The notes under the pieces: model-generated
The model's database searches: none
The model's input: only the letters and a program-made list of their open reading frames with translations
What the model was told of the DNA's origin: nothing
Program-made: the position numbers and the translations under genes
Origin: Lichtheimia corymbifera B2541
Taxonomy: Eukaryota; Mucoromycota; Mucoromycetes; Mucorales; Lichtheimiaceae
Assembly (NCBI GenBank): GCA_000697475.1
Contig: JNEU01000549.1
Location: forward strand, 1 to 57,114
DNA length: 57,114 nucleotides
Direction of reading: 5' to 3'
Shown here: positions 10,490-21,734 of the stretch, one piece after another
Layout: each line of letters begins with the position of its first letter
How positions within the stretch are numbered: the first letter of the stretch is position 1

Positions 10490-12505
10490 TTATGATGCAG
10501 GAAGATTGGTCAATCGTAATGCACTAAGTGCACCAAGCATGAAGAGTGCTGTGCTTTCATATACCCATTCGTCAGTCAGTTCACCGCATAGCCATTGTAA
10601 CGCGTAAATAGCTTCGAGCACGTATAAATACAGCCAAGAACGCTCCACCTCAATGCCCGCGAAAATGATGAGAAGCGAAACAAAGCCAATGTTGATAACG
10701 GAGTGCACTGAGCGTATGCTGAATATTTTGTCTAGTAATCCTTTGCCCTTCTTCTTAGCTTCTTTGTTGTCGTCGTCATCATCTTCTTCAGCTGCCTTCT
10801 CCTTGAATACAGTTTGCGCAAGAATAACCCATGGAACACCAACGACACAGCTGATGATGCAAATGGCACGGCTAAAGGTGCTTAAAGGAAAAGCGAGCGT
10901 GGGATGGAAGAACGGCCATAGGATGATGGTAGTCACAGAGGCCACGAAAGACAAAAGGAAGAAGCCCAACGTCTGAAGATAGCGTTCGTTACGTTTCACT
11001 GGTTTGATGCACACCATCCAATCATCACGTGCTGTTCCTGAATGCATCATTGATACTTGCGACACCGACCAACGCATAGTTGTACCCATTCGCATATAAC
11101 TTTCACGGTAGGAGGATGTCCATAAGCGTGCGCCATACATGCTCAGCATCGGGCCAATAAAAGTCAACAGCATGATGGCAACGGAAATAACCGTATCGAG
11201 AACAATGGCCAAACGGAAGATATGACTTGGTTCGATCTCTTTTCGCACCTCACGCACTTTGGAAGTGCTTTCAATGACCAACCTGCTTGAAAAACCATCG
11301 ACGTTCTGAGAAGGCACCTCTGTGAGATCACGAATGACATCATGTCCAGTGGAAGCGTTGTATCCCATGAAAACGAGCGAATCTTCGTGATATAAGCTTT
11401 CTGACATGGCTAAGGCTCGTTCGATACCGAAATAGACAAGGAATGCCCCTGAAAGATCGTCAATCGAGTACTTCACCATTTCACGATCCGTTTCAACTTC
11501 GAATGTATCGCACTCCAAACGTCGAAGCATTTCAGGTATGCGTGAATGAATACGATCCATTGCCTCGTTCCATACGCTGACAGGCTCATCTTTTGGCAAG
11601 TCCGGATAATCCTGTATCAAGGCTCTCACTCGTTGAATGATACGCTTGTCCCATGGAGTCACGTCCCCCCTTTCACTGTTGTAGACTTCAAAACACATCG
11701 TCTGAATGATCTTGTGACAAAGTTTCTGAGCGTCGAGATACGTTTTGCCTCGGAGCCTTGCACGAAGTTGGTCGCTTAAAAACTCGGTAGCACGGATGTC
11801 GATCGTCATTTCCCTGATGCAATTTGGCGTATGGATAACCTTGTAATCACCATCCTCGCCGTGGTAGTCCTTGCATAAGCCATACAACATATTGGGTTGA
11901 ATTGATGCTGAATGATCTCCAGTTGGGTCGGTCATTGATCCTATCTTAGGCATCGCCCTTTGCTCATCAGGTTGGTGATCGTTGACAGTGCCGTTCATGT
12001 TGGTAGCACCGTTCATGTTGACTGTTGCTGTCTGTGGCACTGGTGAAGGCATCTCAGCTAAATCTTCGTCTCCTGGCTTTGCCAAAACCTCGGTACCATA
12101 GGCTGTCGTCGTAGTGGTTGGCTGGTCTGTTTGATTTCGTCGCCTCTGCAGCATCTTCATCCGTCTGTCATACAAGGGATCACGAGCCATAAGACAACCA
12201 TGCCTCTCGCACTGCTCGTGGGGACATTTCACCTTGTCGTTAAGCAACACATAAGAAAACTCCAGACGCCGTGAACGGAATGACTTGATGACCATGCGGG
12301 CCCAATGAGTGTCAAGACCATAGAAGACGTTCTCTCCAGACTCGCCATTCGTTATACGCTTTGTGTCCAAGGTCAACACCAAATCACAAAAAGGAAGCTC
12401 GCCAACGATACCGCCTTGTGAACCACTGCGTAGAGCAGCCGAAGCACCAAGCATCAGAGCCACGGTCCAGTTCGAAACGCGATTAGCCTCCAATGTCGAC
12501 TGCAT
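10490..12505 (-). CDS. Intronless multi-pass membrane protein, paralog 1, 671 aa
   Basis: One continuous exon, with the start set at 12505. There the protein begins MQSTLEANRVSNWTVALML, which aligns with the start of the paralog at 33679 (MQAITNATNLSNWTLSLVL); the 22 upstream codons are not shared. Layout: a weakly hydrophobic N-terminus; a conserved block with DTHWARM and KSF; a Cys-containing motif (CPHEQCERHGCLM) that could bind a metal; and a low-complexity Asn/Thr/Pro spacer around residues 160-200. A long soluble middle follows (FLSDQLRARL, MDRIHSRIPEMLRRL). Roughly five hydrophobic segments fill the C-terminal third. They are broken by the conserved RESYMRMGTTMRWSVSQVS and GTARDDWMVCIKP. 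I do not recognise the family and infer no function. The lack of introns is unlike nearly every neighbour. Confidence 0.88.
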   Translation of the reverse strand: MQSTLEANRVSNWTVALMLGASAALRSGSQGGIVGELPFCDLVLTLDTKRITNGESGENVFYGLDTHWARMVIKSFRSRRLEFSYVLLNDKVKCPHEQCERHGCLMARDPLYDRRMKMLQRRRNQTDQPTTTTTAYGTEVLAKPGDEDLAEMPSPVPQTATVNMNGATNMNGTVNDHQPDEQRAMPKIGSMTDPTGDHSASIQPNMLYGLCKDYHGEDGDYKVIHTPNCIREMTIDIRATEFLSDQLRARLRGKTYLDAQKLCHKIIQTMCFEVYNSERGDVTPWDKRIIQRVRALIQDYPDLPKDEPVSVWNEAMDRIHSRIPEMLRRLECDTFEVETDREMVKYSIDDLSGAFLVYFGIERALAMSESLYHEDSLVFMGYNASTGHDVIRDLTEVPSQNVDGFSSRLVIESTSKVREVRKEIEPSHIFRLAIVLDTVISVAIMLLTFIGPMLSMYGARLWTSSYRESYMRMGTTMRWSVSQVSMMHSGTARDDWMVCIKPVKRNERYLQTLGFFLLSFVASVTTIILWPFFHPTLAFPLSTFSRAICIISCVVGVPWVILAQTVFKEKAAEEDDDDDNKEAKKKGKGLLDKIFSIRSVHSVINIGFVSLLIIFAGIEVERSWLYLYVLEAIYALQWLCGELTDEWVYESTALFMLGALSALRLTNLPAS

Positions 12506-13919
12506 TGAGAGAAATAGAAAGGGGGAAAGAAGAGTGTGATGGGAAGTTTGTACACGCGAATGGCAGGTCAATAAAAAGGTTTTTTTTCGATATTGTATTA
12601 CTGTGCCTACCTAAGCCAAAGTCGTACATGTGTACACATACACGTATGCGTGTAGCTTGTCCTCTCCAGATAATCAAACTAATATTGATCGGCAATGCAT
12701 GCTGATGCAAGGCGTCGGTGCCTGTAAACTTCACCGACACCCCCGTTTCAGCAATGTCGTGTCTGTTTCATGTGATCAAAGATCCAGGTACATCATCAAC
12801 ATGAAGAAGTATGATACGAATCCACGTTTGCCATTTTTGATCCATGGTCCTTGATGAGTAACGAATGATGGGAAGGAAGCCACTGAAGAATGCTTACACA
12901 GCGCGTCTTATTAAGGATGATTGTCATCACTCCTATCATTGTGCAACATAGGACGGCATTCACCTCGGAATACCATCCGTTACTACTATTACATATGAAT
13001 CCAAAGGATCAAGAAGTTTGCAAGAAAGCAACGGTGATGAGCTGAAGATTTTTTGGTTATTTGCTCCTTGACCAACAGTCCGATCACGACACATGATAGA
13101 CAAAATGGCAATTGATGTGGGGGAGATGATGGGCGTTTTGAGCTTTGTACAACAAGAAACCCATTGGCACAGCCAACCAGTATATTACCTTTTTCTTACC
13201 GGAGTACGACAAGGCATTTTGATCATCATGGAGCTACTAAGTAGTAAGGCACAATATGCGAAGGCAATGTAGGGTGAGCTAAAACCACTTGCATTCCTCT
13301 GACATCGTGGGAACCGCTATTGGCAGTCGTGTTTGAGGAGAAGAGAAGTTCTTGGGGATAATTATACAATGACAAAAAAAATCCCTTGCTGATAAATCGA
13401 TCAGGAGGTAGGTATCTGCTGCAGATGGGAGACAAATTTGCATGGAAGATAAAAAGTCAATCATCTTTTACTACTACATTTATTCATTCATCATTCATGC
13501 CCCAACAAAAGATTTGATACCATCGACAACAAGGGCCTAAGGCTATATATACCACTAGAATGATGGTGCATTATAGAACAAAAGTTTGTGTACCATGACC
13601 ACCAACCCAAAGAGAGAGGGTTTCCCACCAAGCTTTGTCCACGTGGGTTGGTCTGGTTGAAGGACGGACCAAGTACTTTTTGACCTCATCCCAACTTTTT
13701 CCTACATACATTGATGAGAAATCCCTGCTTACAACTCCTCCCCTTTTCTCCTCTTTGTACATTTTCTTCATCTTTTCAACCTTTCTCCACGACTCCTGCT
13801 CGTTACGTTTTTCCCTTCCCTTCCTTTCTTACATTTACGCATACAACCCATTATTATTCGAGCACTCGCTCTTGCAACTTGCTCCTTTGCTTCCTTTCCT
13901 TTCGTTTCACACTATTACT
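12506..13919. other. Intergenic region between divergent genes
   Basis: About 1.4 kb separating the minus-strand membrane-protein gene from the plus-strand kinase. A TATA-like CTATATATACC lies near 13543. The last ~200 bases before the kinase start are rich in C and T, as expected of a fungal 5' leader. No gene is supported. Confidence 0.5.
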
Positions 13920-15710
13920 ATGCCTGCAACTACTGCACTCAAAAAGGATACCATGCGTAAATCATGCTCAGATTCAGCTTCTGCCAATAAACCGGCTCCT
14001 GTAGTCGCTCCATTGAAACGACGTTCACTTGGTTCAGTTAAACCACCACCAACATCACCTAATACGACATCACCATCCCAAATGAAAAAGAACGACAAGG
14101 TTGGTTGGGTAATTCTTTTATGCACATGATCATCAAATATACTCAGCCAGCTTTTTATTATGTAAATCTTCCAGGGAGCTGCTGCTGTATGGCGTGCACC
14201 AGGTCATTGTGAAATCCCAGATATCCTTGGAAAAGCCTACCTGCTTCAACCACTCACACAACAAGATCCACCCAAGGAACATAAAAAGAAACCAGAACCA
14301 GCTCCACCCACAAGAGTATGTAAAATGGTGTTATGTGTGTGTGCATCTCCTAATATGATCAATTACAGCCTCCTTGGATCAATGCCCGCTGTCATGCCGA
14401 CTGGTCTCCACCACCACCAGCACCTATTGTCAAGCATGAAGAATCCACTTTTTCAAAACGTCTCAAGAAAGCGATTCCCAAGATTGTATTGATCGATCTT
14501 CCCAAGCATCGTTATGTTGGATCCAAAGAGATTGGTACAGGGTAATAATAAGGAGGAGGAGCTGTGCAAACAGGGTCAATAAGAGGAGGAGACGAGAGAG
14601 AGAGAGAGAACAAGGAGAACCATTGGTTCATTATTCGGAGGCAAAAAAGTGATACTCAACATTGATTAACCTTAGGGTGAATGGATCTGTTGTCCAAGTG
14701 GGTGTTCGTGGTTCAGGCGGTGTGCGTCTTGCATTAAAACGCTGCAAGCTTGACAATGACCGGGAATACCGTGCCGCCATTGTACGTGAACTTAAAATCA
14801 TGGCGAGTGGTCACACCAACCTTATCAAATTACGTGAGGCATCCGTTCACAAGAATGAGGTTTGGATTGCCATGGATTTGATGAAATGCAGCGTGTTTGC
14901 CGTCTTATGCTGCCGTGCATTGCCTGAAGAATATGCAATCTACATCATAAGACAGGTATGGAAACAAAGTTGGGGGAGGCCGTTCTTTGTCGTATCTCAT
15001 ACCCTTTTGTCTAGACCCTAAATGCATTGTTATTCCTGCACGCAAAAGGCTTTATTCATCGCGATATCAAATGTGAGAATCTTTTGATTGGCAATAACGG
15101 CGAGATTAAGCTTGGTATGCGGCAATAGCATGTTTATTTGATGTATACGAGAGCTAAAATCCATGCTATTTTTAGCTGATTTTGGCCTTGCAACAAGCAC
15201 CCGACATACGAACCGGGAAAGATTGGGAACTGCCAAGGTAATTTATCATTATCATATGTCAGACGGATGGATCATTATACCCACCACGTGCTCATTGTTT
15301 ATCAGTGGATGGCTCCTGAAGTGATTCGAGAACAAGCGTACAGTGAAAAAGTGGATTTGTGGTCATTGGGTATTACATTGATTGAAATGATGGATCGCGT
15401 CCCTCCACATTATGCCACCAAAGATGACGAAGAAGTCTTTGACAAGATTCTCCAAGAACCAAGCCCAACATTCACATATAGCTACCCTACCATCTATTGC
15501 ACAGGACTTGTTGCCTGGTTACTTGAAGAGAGTCCAGAAAATCGACCCACAGCCAAAGATGTCATTGCTGTAAGTACATAACATGCATACATATACCACG
15601 TTGCTAACACAAGAACAATGCAGGAACTCGATTTGCATATTGAGCAGAACTTGTTAAAGTCATCGGATGCACAAGGACTGGCTTCCTTTGTGCACAAGAT
15701 GCTGGCTTAA
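13920..15710 (+). CDS. STE20/PAK-like serine-threonine protein kinase
   Basis: Phosphorylates Ser/Thr in signalling cascades, probably upstream of a MAP-kinase module (family knowledge). Eight exons: 13920-14108, 14175-14315, 14369-14541, 14676-14955, 15015-15114, 15176-15237, 15306-15569 and 15624-15710, giving 431 aa. The first ~150 residues are low-complexity, basic and proline-rich, with no CRIB motif. The catalytic domain has all key residues: glycine loop IGTGVNGSVV (part encoded across a splice), catalytic Lys189 in [13 protein letters not shown] with Asp278, DFG at 296-298 and MAPE at 317-320. The activation segment GTAKWMAPE and [15 protein letters not shown] are STE20/PAK-like. The exon 1 donor is taken as GTAATT; an in-phase alternative nine bases earlier is possible. 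The gene converges on the E2 gene. Confidence 0.9.
14596..14612. repeat. AG dinucleotide repeat in a kinase intron
   Basis: A short run of AG dinucleotides within the third intron of the kinase gene, which is the longest intron of that gene (134 nt). Confidence 0.7.
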
Positions 15711-16021
15711 ACGGTGTACCTGTCACTGTACAAGAGAATTTTAGGGTGCCTTTAAAGGGTCGGCCCCAGAGACCTCCTACTACTACGATGATGGAGTTTA
15801 CGCTATTGAAAGTCTAAAACGATACAATTGGAAGCCAATGGAGCAGTTTCTTTTTATTCATCCTAATCCTCAAAGCATTTACATATTCCCCTTCCCTCCT
15901 AATTATATCCCTCAACATCGTTTTCCAAGATAATATATCGTCTTTTTTCTTCAGTAGTATCCAAAGGTGACAGTTGTAAAATGGAGTGGGTAAATAAGGT
16001 GTGGTGGTGATGGTGACTACT
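15711..16021. other. Convergent 3' region
   Basis: 311 bases between the kinase stop and the E2 stop. It would hold both 3' UTRs. No gene or motif is seen. Confidence 0.5.
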
Positions 16022-17117
16022 TTATAGCCGTCGAAGTTGTTTCTTCCTATCAGCAACAGCCATGGGTTTTCTCTTGGTTTGAGCCGTCTCCGTTCTGGAT
16101 TGCTTGTTGTTAAGGATGGTGTTGTCTTTTCCTCCCTGAAGCTCTCCCGCTGAACGTTTTACACCGGCGGTCTGTGTGGCGATATTACTTGCTGCTGATG
16201 TTAATACGTTTCCAGCACCAGCGTTTGATTTAGTCGTTGTAATATTAGTAGTGGTGGTTGTATTGGTTGAAGTTGTAGTAGCAGAAGCTGATGTTGAATC
16301 TTCTTTTTTGGTTGCAGGAGCTGTTGATGTAGTGTTGGTGGTGGTGGCGGTTGTATCTTTGGATGTGTTCTCGTTTTGCTTGTCAACGGGTGCTCGTTCT
16401 GCTGCAAGTGCATTGAATTCCTGTCTGCCGCTCTTTGCATGAATGGTTGTATATAATCTAGCACGTTTGGCGTAATCGTCGTATTGTTCTAGCAAGAGCT
16501 TGCCCGCTTCCTCATTCAATGCTGATTCCGGATTAGGAACGATCAATAAACATTTCACCGTCTACAATGACGCTCATCAGTTTACACACACAATGACTCC
16601 CAATCTATCATCCATTCCCCTCCTTCACTTACCAGCAAAACATGAGCAATCCCTAACGTGGATTTCCAATCCTTTTTCAATGTATTGACGCAAATCTCGC
16701 CGTTAGGAGCCACGTTGGGATGAAAGATCTTGGTAACAAAGTAACCTATTACCTCCATTTAGCTTCTTTGTCTATCCACAATGACCACATTCCCCTCCCC
16801 ATTTACCTTTGGGTGGTACCTCAGGATATCCATCAGCAAGTAGTAAACGGACCTTAAAGTAACCGTTCTCGTAAGGTGTGCCGTCTGTGCGTCAATGGAT
16901 ATATACGCGAGATCAGTATACGTGCGTCAAATACATCCAATACGCCATATTCAATATTACCTGGACCACGAATCCAAGCCTGGATCTCTGTCAGATCTTG
17001 TTCTCCTTGAATGACTTGAACGTCTTCTGGTGGCGATCGCTCGAGAGATTGTAGCTCCTTTGCAATGCTTTTTAATGCTTGAGGTGCCAGAGTGCCCTTG
17101 AAATAAATGAAAGACAT
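16022..17117 (-). CDS. UBE2S-like ubiquitin-conjugating enzyme E2
   Basis: In animals UBE2S elongates K11-linked ubiquitin chains on substrates of the anaphase-promoting complex (APC/C). Four exons: 17117-16961, 16884-16807, 16745-16633 and 16561-16022, giving 295 aa. The UBC fold is clear: [24 protein letters not shown] and [13 protein letters not shown] with catalytic Cys97 (Cys95 in human UBE2S, as I recall it). The UBE2S-specific [16 protein letters not shown] follows. After the UBC domain come ~100 residues rich in Thr/Ala/Ser, then a basic tail ending [11 protein letters not shown]-terminal LRRL is the APC/C-docking tail of UBE2S. The start at 17117 keeps the catalytic Cys at the expected distance. 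An alternative is an ATG at ~17189 spliced by a GT-AG intron directly to GTLAPQ. Confidence 0.92.
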
Positions 17118-17941
17118 ATTTGTATTAGAAGGCTGTCGTGTGCTGTAATGACTATGGGTGCGTCCCAACTGGAGCTGATCAATGTACCATAATTGCTTGC
17201 AGAACGTGTGTGTGTGTTATGTGAGAGTGTTTCAAAAAGAGAAAGGGATCTTGCTTGCCAGCGGTCTGTGCCCAGATTTTCAGGCTTTATCGGCCATTCA
17301 CGCCAAGGATAGTCAACATCCAAGCATACTACATTCTTAGCCCTCCCAAATAGGGATTGCGTCACAACAACACCTTCGTCGGTTTTATGATAGTTGACAT
17401 AAGAAACAAGTATCCACTGCTACAACAACTACTACTACTACTATGACTTGCAGGGAAGCGGAGGAGCAAAGACTTGCATAAATGAACAATTGAAAATGGT
17501 ATAATAAACAGCAGTTTAGTATCTATTAATCGTCACGTTGCATTCGTTTTGAACGCATGCGAGAGAATTGATCTAGGGAATTAGGTTGCAGGTGGCCTTT
17601 GCACAGGTCCCTAACCCCACACTTGCATTCTTGTTACACCAAGAAGGCAACACAAACAAAAAAAACCCACCCTCTTCCGAATATGGGCATTTCATGATGG
17701 AGATCTATTCACCCACTATGATGGTATCTCATTCACCATGCATTTCGCAAGAGTTCGGATTATGTATAGCTGAATGCTCCACTTGAAATGACACCACCAA
17801 ATCCACCGAGCATCCTCCCACTTTCCCCGCGCGTGTTCCGAGACTTTGAAGAGTCAATGAAACAAACATTTACCAAAGTACCGCCGAGCGATGGATGGAT
17901 TCTGTACATTATCCCTTTCTCTTCATTATACTTTCTACACT
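17118..17941. other. Divergent promoter region
   Basis: About 0.8 kb between the E2 gene (minus) and the chitosanase gene (plus). Frames here are short and without motifs. The pyrimidine-rich stretch just before 17942 suits a 5' leader. Confidence 0.5.
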
Positions 17942-19252
17942 ATGTATATAATATTTCTTAATTTGCTTATCTTGGCATCTTCTACTACTACGTGTTTTGC
18001 ATTACCCAAGAAAAGAGCATTCGATGGTTGCATGGAAGCATCTTTTGCCCCTACACCAGATATGTGTGCCAAATTCGAGTTCCAGGTTAGCAAGAAGAAT
18101 CCATTGTAGCTGCCAACAACACCACCTCACAAGCTTTTTTATATGAAGGATCAACCACGTGGGATATGCGTAGAACTTGGGCGTGGTAGTACGGCGTTTG
18201 CGGATATCGACGGCTTCCCAGATATTGGAACAGTCGACTCCAAGGTTACACATGTAGCCAGCATGGTTACCAATGTTTTTGAATATGGCACCAAAGCGTT
18301 TAGTTATGCGTATGTACCATTCATTTATCAATCATTCTGATGCATGCTCAAACGATGCTATCGTTAATAGTGAATGTGCCAATATCGGTGACATGCGTGG
18401 ATTCACGTGCGGATATATTGGATTCACGGTAAGGGACAGTGTTAAATGTCTTTGAAGGTGGCTATTTTAACCCATAGTAACAGACAGGCACCAATGACGC
18501 ATCCCAAGTGGTAAAAACATACACCGAGGAGAAGCCTGGAAATGAGCTCGCTAGATTTTTAAGTCGTCTAAATGACTTGGATGCATTAGACACGTGTGAT
18601 TTAGGGGAAAGAGCCAGTACCAGTGGACTGGAACAATTTTGTGACGCATGGCGACGTGAAGCATGTTTGGATAGCCACTTTGCCAAAGTGCAAGCCGATT
18701 GGGCTTATGAGCATTACGTGGTACCCAGTGCTAGAATTGCTGCATCTGTTGGCGTACATAGCCCGCTTGGACAACTTGTTTTTTATGGTGAGCATGAATT
18801 TAGCTATATATGTTGTACTGATGACAAGGATACATATGTATGTAGATGCTATTATTCAACATGGATACCAGTTTACCGAGCCGCATATCAATGTCCTACG
18901 TCTGCTGGAATTAACCGGACCTCGTCAACAAGATGAAAGCGAGCAGCAGTATCTGACACGTTTCTTGACGACACGTCGACAAATGCAATGTTGTTATCCG
19001 TAAGTGTATAAAAGACGATGATGTATTGTACGACAAAGTCATATTCACGTGATGATATTTGTCATGGTCATTAGTGATGGTGTTTGGCCTGCCAGTGCCA
19101 CGCGTACCATTGATTTACAAAGCCTTGTGGATCAATTTGATGCTCTCCAGAACTTAGATAGGCCTCTTGTGCTTAACCGCTTTGGTCAAACAGTTGATCC
19201 AAATGAACCTGCTGTTCCAAATAGTAACTCATGCAGCGGTGTTGCCGCATGA
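17942..19252 (+). CDS. Secreted chitosanase, glycoside hydrolase family 46
   Basis: Hydrolyses beta-1,4 bonds in chitosan outside the cell. Six exons: 17942-18085, 18149-18309, 18371-18428, 18484-18787, 18846-18999 and 19075-19252, giving 332 aa. The N-terminus is a signal peptide (MYIIFLNLLILASSTTTCFA). GH46 landmarks appear once introns are removed: VFEYGTKAFSYAE with the likely acid Glu93, then NIGDMRGFTCGYIGFT with the likely Asp109. Next come TGTNDASQVVKTYTEE and LGQLVFYDAIIQHG, the counterpart of the bacterial YYDAIVMHG. Bacterial GH46 enzymes have Asp-Gly-Arg-Gly where this has Asp-Met-Arg-Gly. Extra cysteines suggest disulfides. The start at 17942 is preferred over an in-frame ATG at 17891 because it gives a clean signal peptide. 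Mucoromycota walls contain chitosan, so wall remodelling or recycling is plausible. Confidence 0.9.
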
Positions 19253-19343
19253 AAAATAAAAATTAAAAATCACACGTAACGTACACCCAGCATCTGGGGT
19301 CTCTATATCTCCTCCTTCCGACCGCTATTACAACCCTCGACAT

Positions 19344-20182
19344 ATGCCAGAAAGTAGCTCTTCAGCACCAATGTCTACTTGGAACACCATTATGCGACAA
19401 CTGCGGCCGCATCAAAAGTTTGCAGCAGCATTCTATCTTTGCACTGTCATGATCTCGCTAATCTATGCAGTGACATGCCATCCTCCAGTAAACTACTTTA
19501 GCAACAAGCGCAATCTGATCAACGTTTATTTTGTCAAACTCGGGTGGCTATGGACGACCATCATCTATTTCATATATCTTGTCAACGTGCTCGGTAAAAG
19601 ACAGTCTTTTGAACGTGGATTGGCTCGCTATGTATGCATGTCGCTCTATTGGTATCTAATGACACAATGGCTATTGGGACCCAGCTTTATCGATCGTGTG
19701 TTCGTGGCTACGGGTGGTACTTGCAGAGATCCTTCGGCCATGTTGATCCAAGACGTCTATCAGCAAACCATGTGTCGTAGAGCGGGCGGGACTTGGAGCG
19801 GTGGTCACGATGTTTCTGGACATTGCGTGCTATTAATTCACTCCAGCTTATTCTTGTGGGAAGAGGTCTCTTGGATATGGTATTCGATCCCTGCAGTACA
19901 ACGACTCAAACAGCAGAATGGCACTCCTTGGTTGGCGTTCAAGTTGGTATGCGGTCTTTTGGCGCTTTGGTGGTGGATGCTTGTCATTACAAGTGTCTAT
20001 TTCCATGGTCACTACGAGCTTTTCACTGGATGTATCTTTGGTATAGCTGGATGGGCTGCTTTGGTAAGGAAATAGGTGACTTTTTGTAGGATATGAACAA
20101 GTTTCTAATAATATCATAGTATCTAGGCATCTTCCCTCGTATTCCCTCGATTGGTCTTCCCCCCATTCAATTCCAAGTATAG
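19344..20182 (+). CDS. FIT-family ER membrane protein (Scs3/Yft2/FITM2)
   Basis: FIT proteins sit in the ER membrane, act on fatty acyl-CoA as diphosphatases and promote budding of lipid droplets (family knowledge). Two exons: 19344-20063 and 20120-20182, giving 260 aa. The second exon replaces an early stop with ALYLGIFPRIPSIGLPP, a better family C-terminus. About six membrane segments are visible. The catalytic signature is present: WSGGHDVSGHCVLLIHSSL with His160, and SVYFHGHYELFTG with the second histidine (221 or 223). GGTWSGGHD matches the usual context. The gene lies 91 bases after the chitosanase stop on the same strand and converges on the TXNL1-like gene. Confidence 0.9.
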
Positions 20183-20289
20183 ACTTCAACATAGTATTAG
20201 ACTCCTTTCCACAAATACATTTTATAATACCATCCAACTTCTCTTATAATGTGTGTGTCTGAGTCTATTATATTCCAATAGATGTCTGT

Positions 20290-21734
20290 CTACTCATCAT
20301 CGTTCTTTGTCAAATTGCTCATGTTGGTAGCTTCAATGGGGGAGCTGTCATGATAAAAAGAGTAAGCATCATAGTTCACTTTTTGGCTTTCATCCAACAA
20401 CGCCTTACCCAATAAAGATGAGCTGCTGAATTTGAGTAGTTTCCTCGTCTTCTTGATTGTCAACGACAAACAACTATAGGTTGCAGGAGATAATGAGTAT
20501 GATTTCCATGGCAACCCGATCCCCTTTCAATACATACCACAAGACTAGTGATGTTTTGGAATTTGACAAATCGTAGATTCACCACTGCGTCATCTTCAAA
20601 ATCCTTAGGCTCTAACTCCAATGTCTGTGTTTCCTTGATAGAGTCTGCATCATCAAAGCCTAACGTTTGTCGGTTTGCATAGATCTTGACCGTCTTGGGT
20701 GCCTGAGCTATTATAAAATCCCCACAATCAATATCACGCTACCCATAGTATCCATGTATCCTTACCAATATTCTTTGCCTTGAACTTGATAGAATGGACC
20801 TTGACAGCTGTTTCATTGGCACGATAAGTATATCTCGTTGATACATATAGGATTTTGTTCACTTACGCTGGTTGAATGGTACACTGATAATGAGTTGCTC
20901 GTCCACATCACTTTCCAAGTATGTATCATCGGATTTGAAGACATTCTTGATGTTGTGTTCTTCTTGCTGGTTCAGTGCATCGATTTGGTTTGCGGTAATA
21001 CAATCCGTGAGATCACCCTAACATACATGCACGTGTGTTTGTGTGTAAGTTAACTAGCCATCCATCCCATCCTCGTTAGACTTACATGTCCGGGAATACC
21101 GTAATTGTTCTTTGCAGCACCTCCGCTGCTACTGCTGCTGCCTCCTGCACCATCTCCTTGATGCTTCTTTACCAATTGTTCAATTTGTCCAGCGCTAGCA
21201 CCCTTGAGCTCTGCCACCTTTTGTCCTGATTTGAAAAATTGGAACGTGGGCCTTGGATAATCCACAATCAGTCTCTTGTAAAACCCATTCCATCCTACCA
21301 TTACTTACATGGATGTGACACCGCATGCACCAGAGACTTCCTGGATTGCCCTTGTTAGATACACCCTCTATACATGATTGAAAAAAGAAAAAAGCACGCA
21401 AATAGATACCCTTAAACGATCCACATCCACCTGGTTATGTACAGTTAGCCTCCAACTTTACATGACGATATCAGCAAACTTGCCTTTGCAAACTGAACGT
21501 TCTTATACTTGCTGGCGAGTTGTGCGAAAAAGGGAGCAACCATACGACAAGGGCCACTAACGACACATGCAGGGACACGATTACGTTAGCTTTGCAATCT
21601 ACCATGGTCACAAGAGATAAGAAAAGCACGTACCACCAGGTAGCATAAAAGTCAACGACAACCAGCTTCTCGTTGGATGTTTGACCAATCAACTGTTGGA
21701 ATTCGTCAGCGCTTTGAATCTCCTTGATGCTCAT
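20290..21734 (-). CDS. Thioredoxin-like protein with PITH domain (TXNL1-like)
   Basis: A disulfide reductase. In animals TXNL1 binds the 26S proteasome through its PITH domain. Ten exons: 21734-21634, 21556-21484, 21430-21410, 21340-21309, 21251-21086, 21017-20867, 20807-20766, 20707-20538, 20473-20409 and 20344-20290, giving 291 aa, almost exactly the human length. The thioredoxin domain has ATWCGPCRMVAPFF (active site at ~34-37) and the cis-proline motif SMPTFQFF. A Gly/Ser linker follows, then the PITH domain with TYLESDVDEQLIISVPF, VKVHSIKFKAKN and IEATNMSNL. Exon 3 is only 21 nt and encodes VDVDRLR. The intron before it uses a GC donor (AAG|GCAAGT). The many junctions are supported because the joined reading restores the family alignment throughout. 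Confidence 0.93.

Noticed and set aside
16176..16442. Plus-strand Val-rich frame of 88 codons
   Set aside because: It is the reverse of the Thr/Ala-rich linker of the UBE2S-like protein, a low-complexity artefact.
18086..18109. A 24-nt GT-AG intron after FEFQ in the chitosanase gene
   Set aside because: It would be in phase but is far shorter than any other intron here. The 63-nt intron 18086-18148 is in phase, normal in length and has a pyrimidine-rich 3' end.
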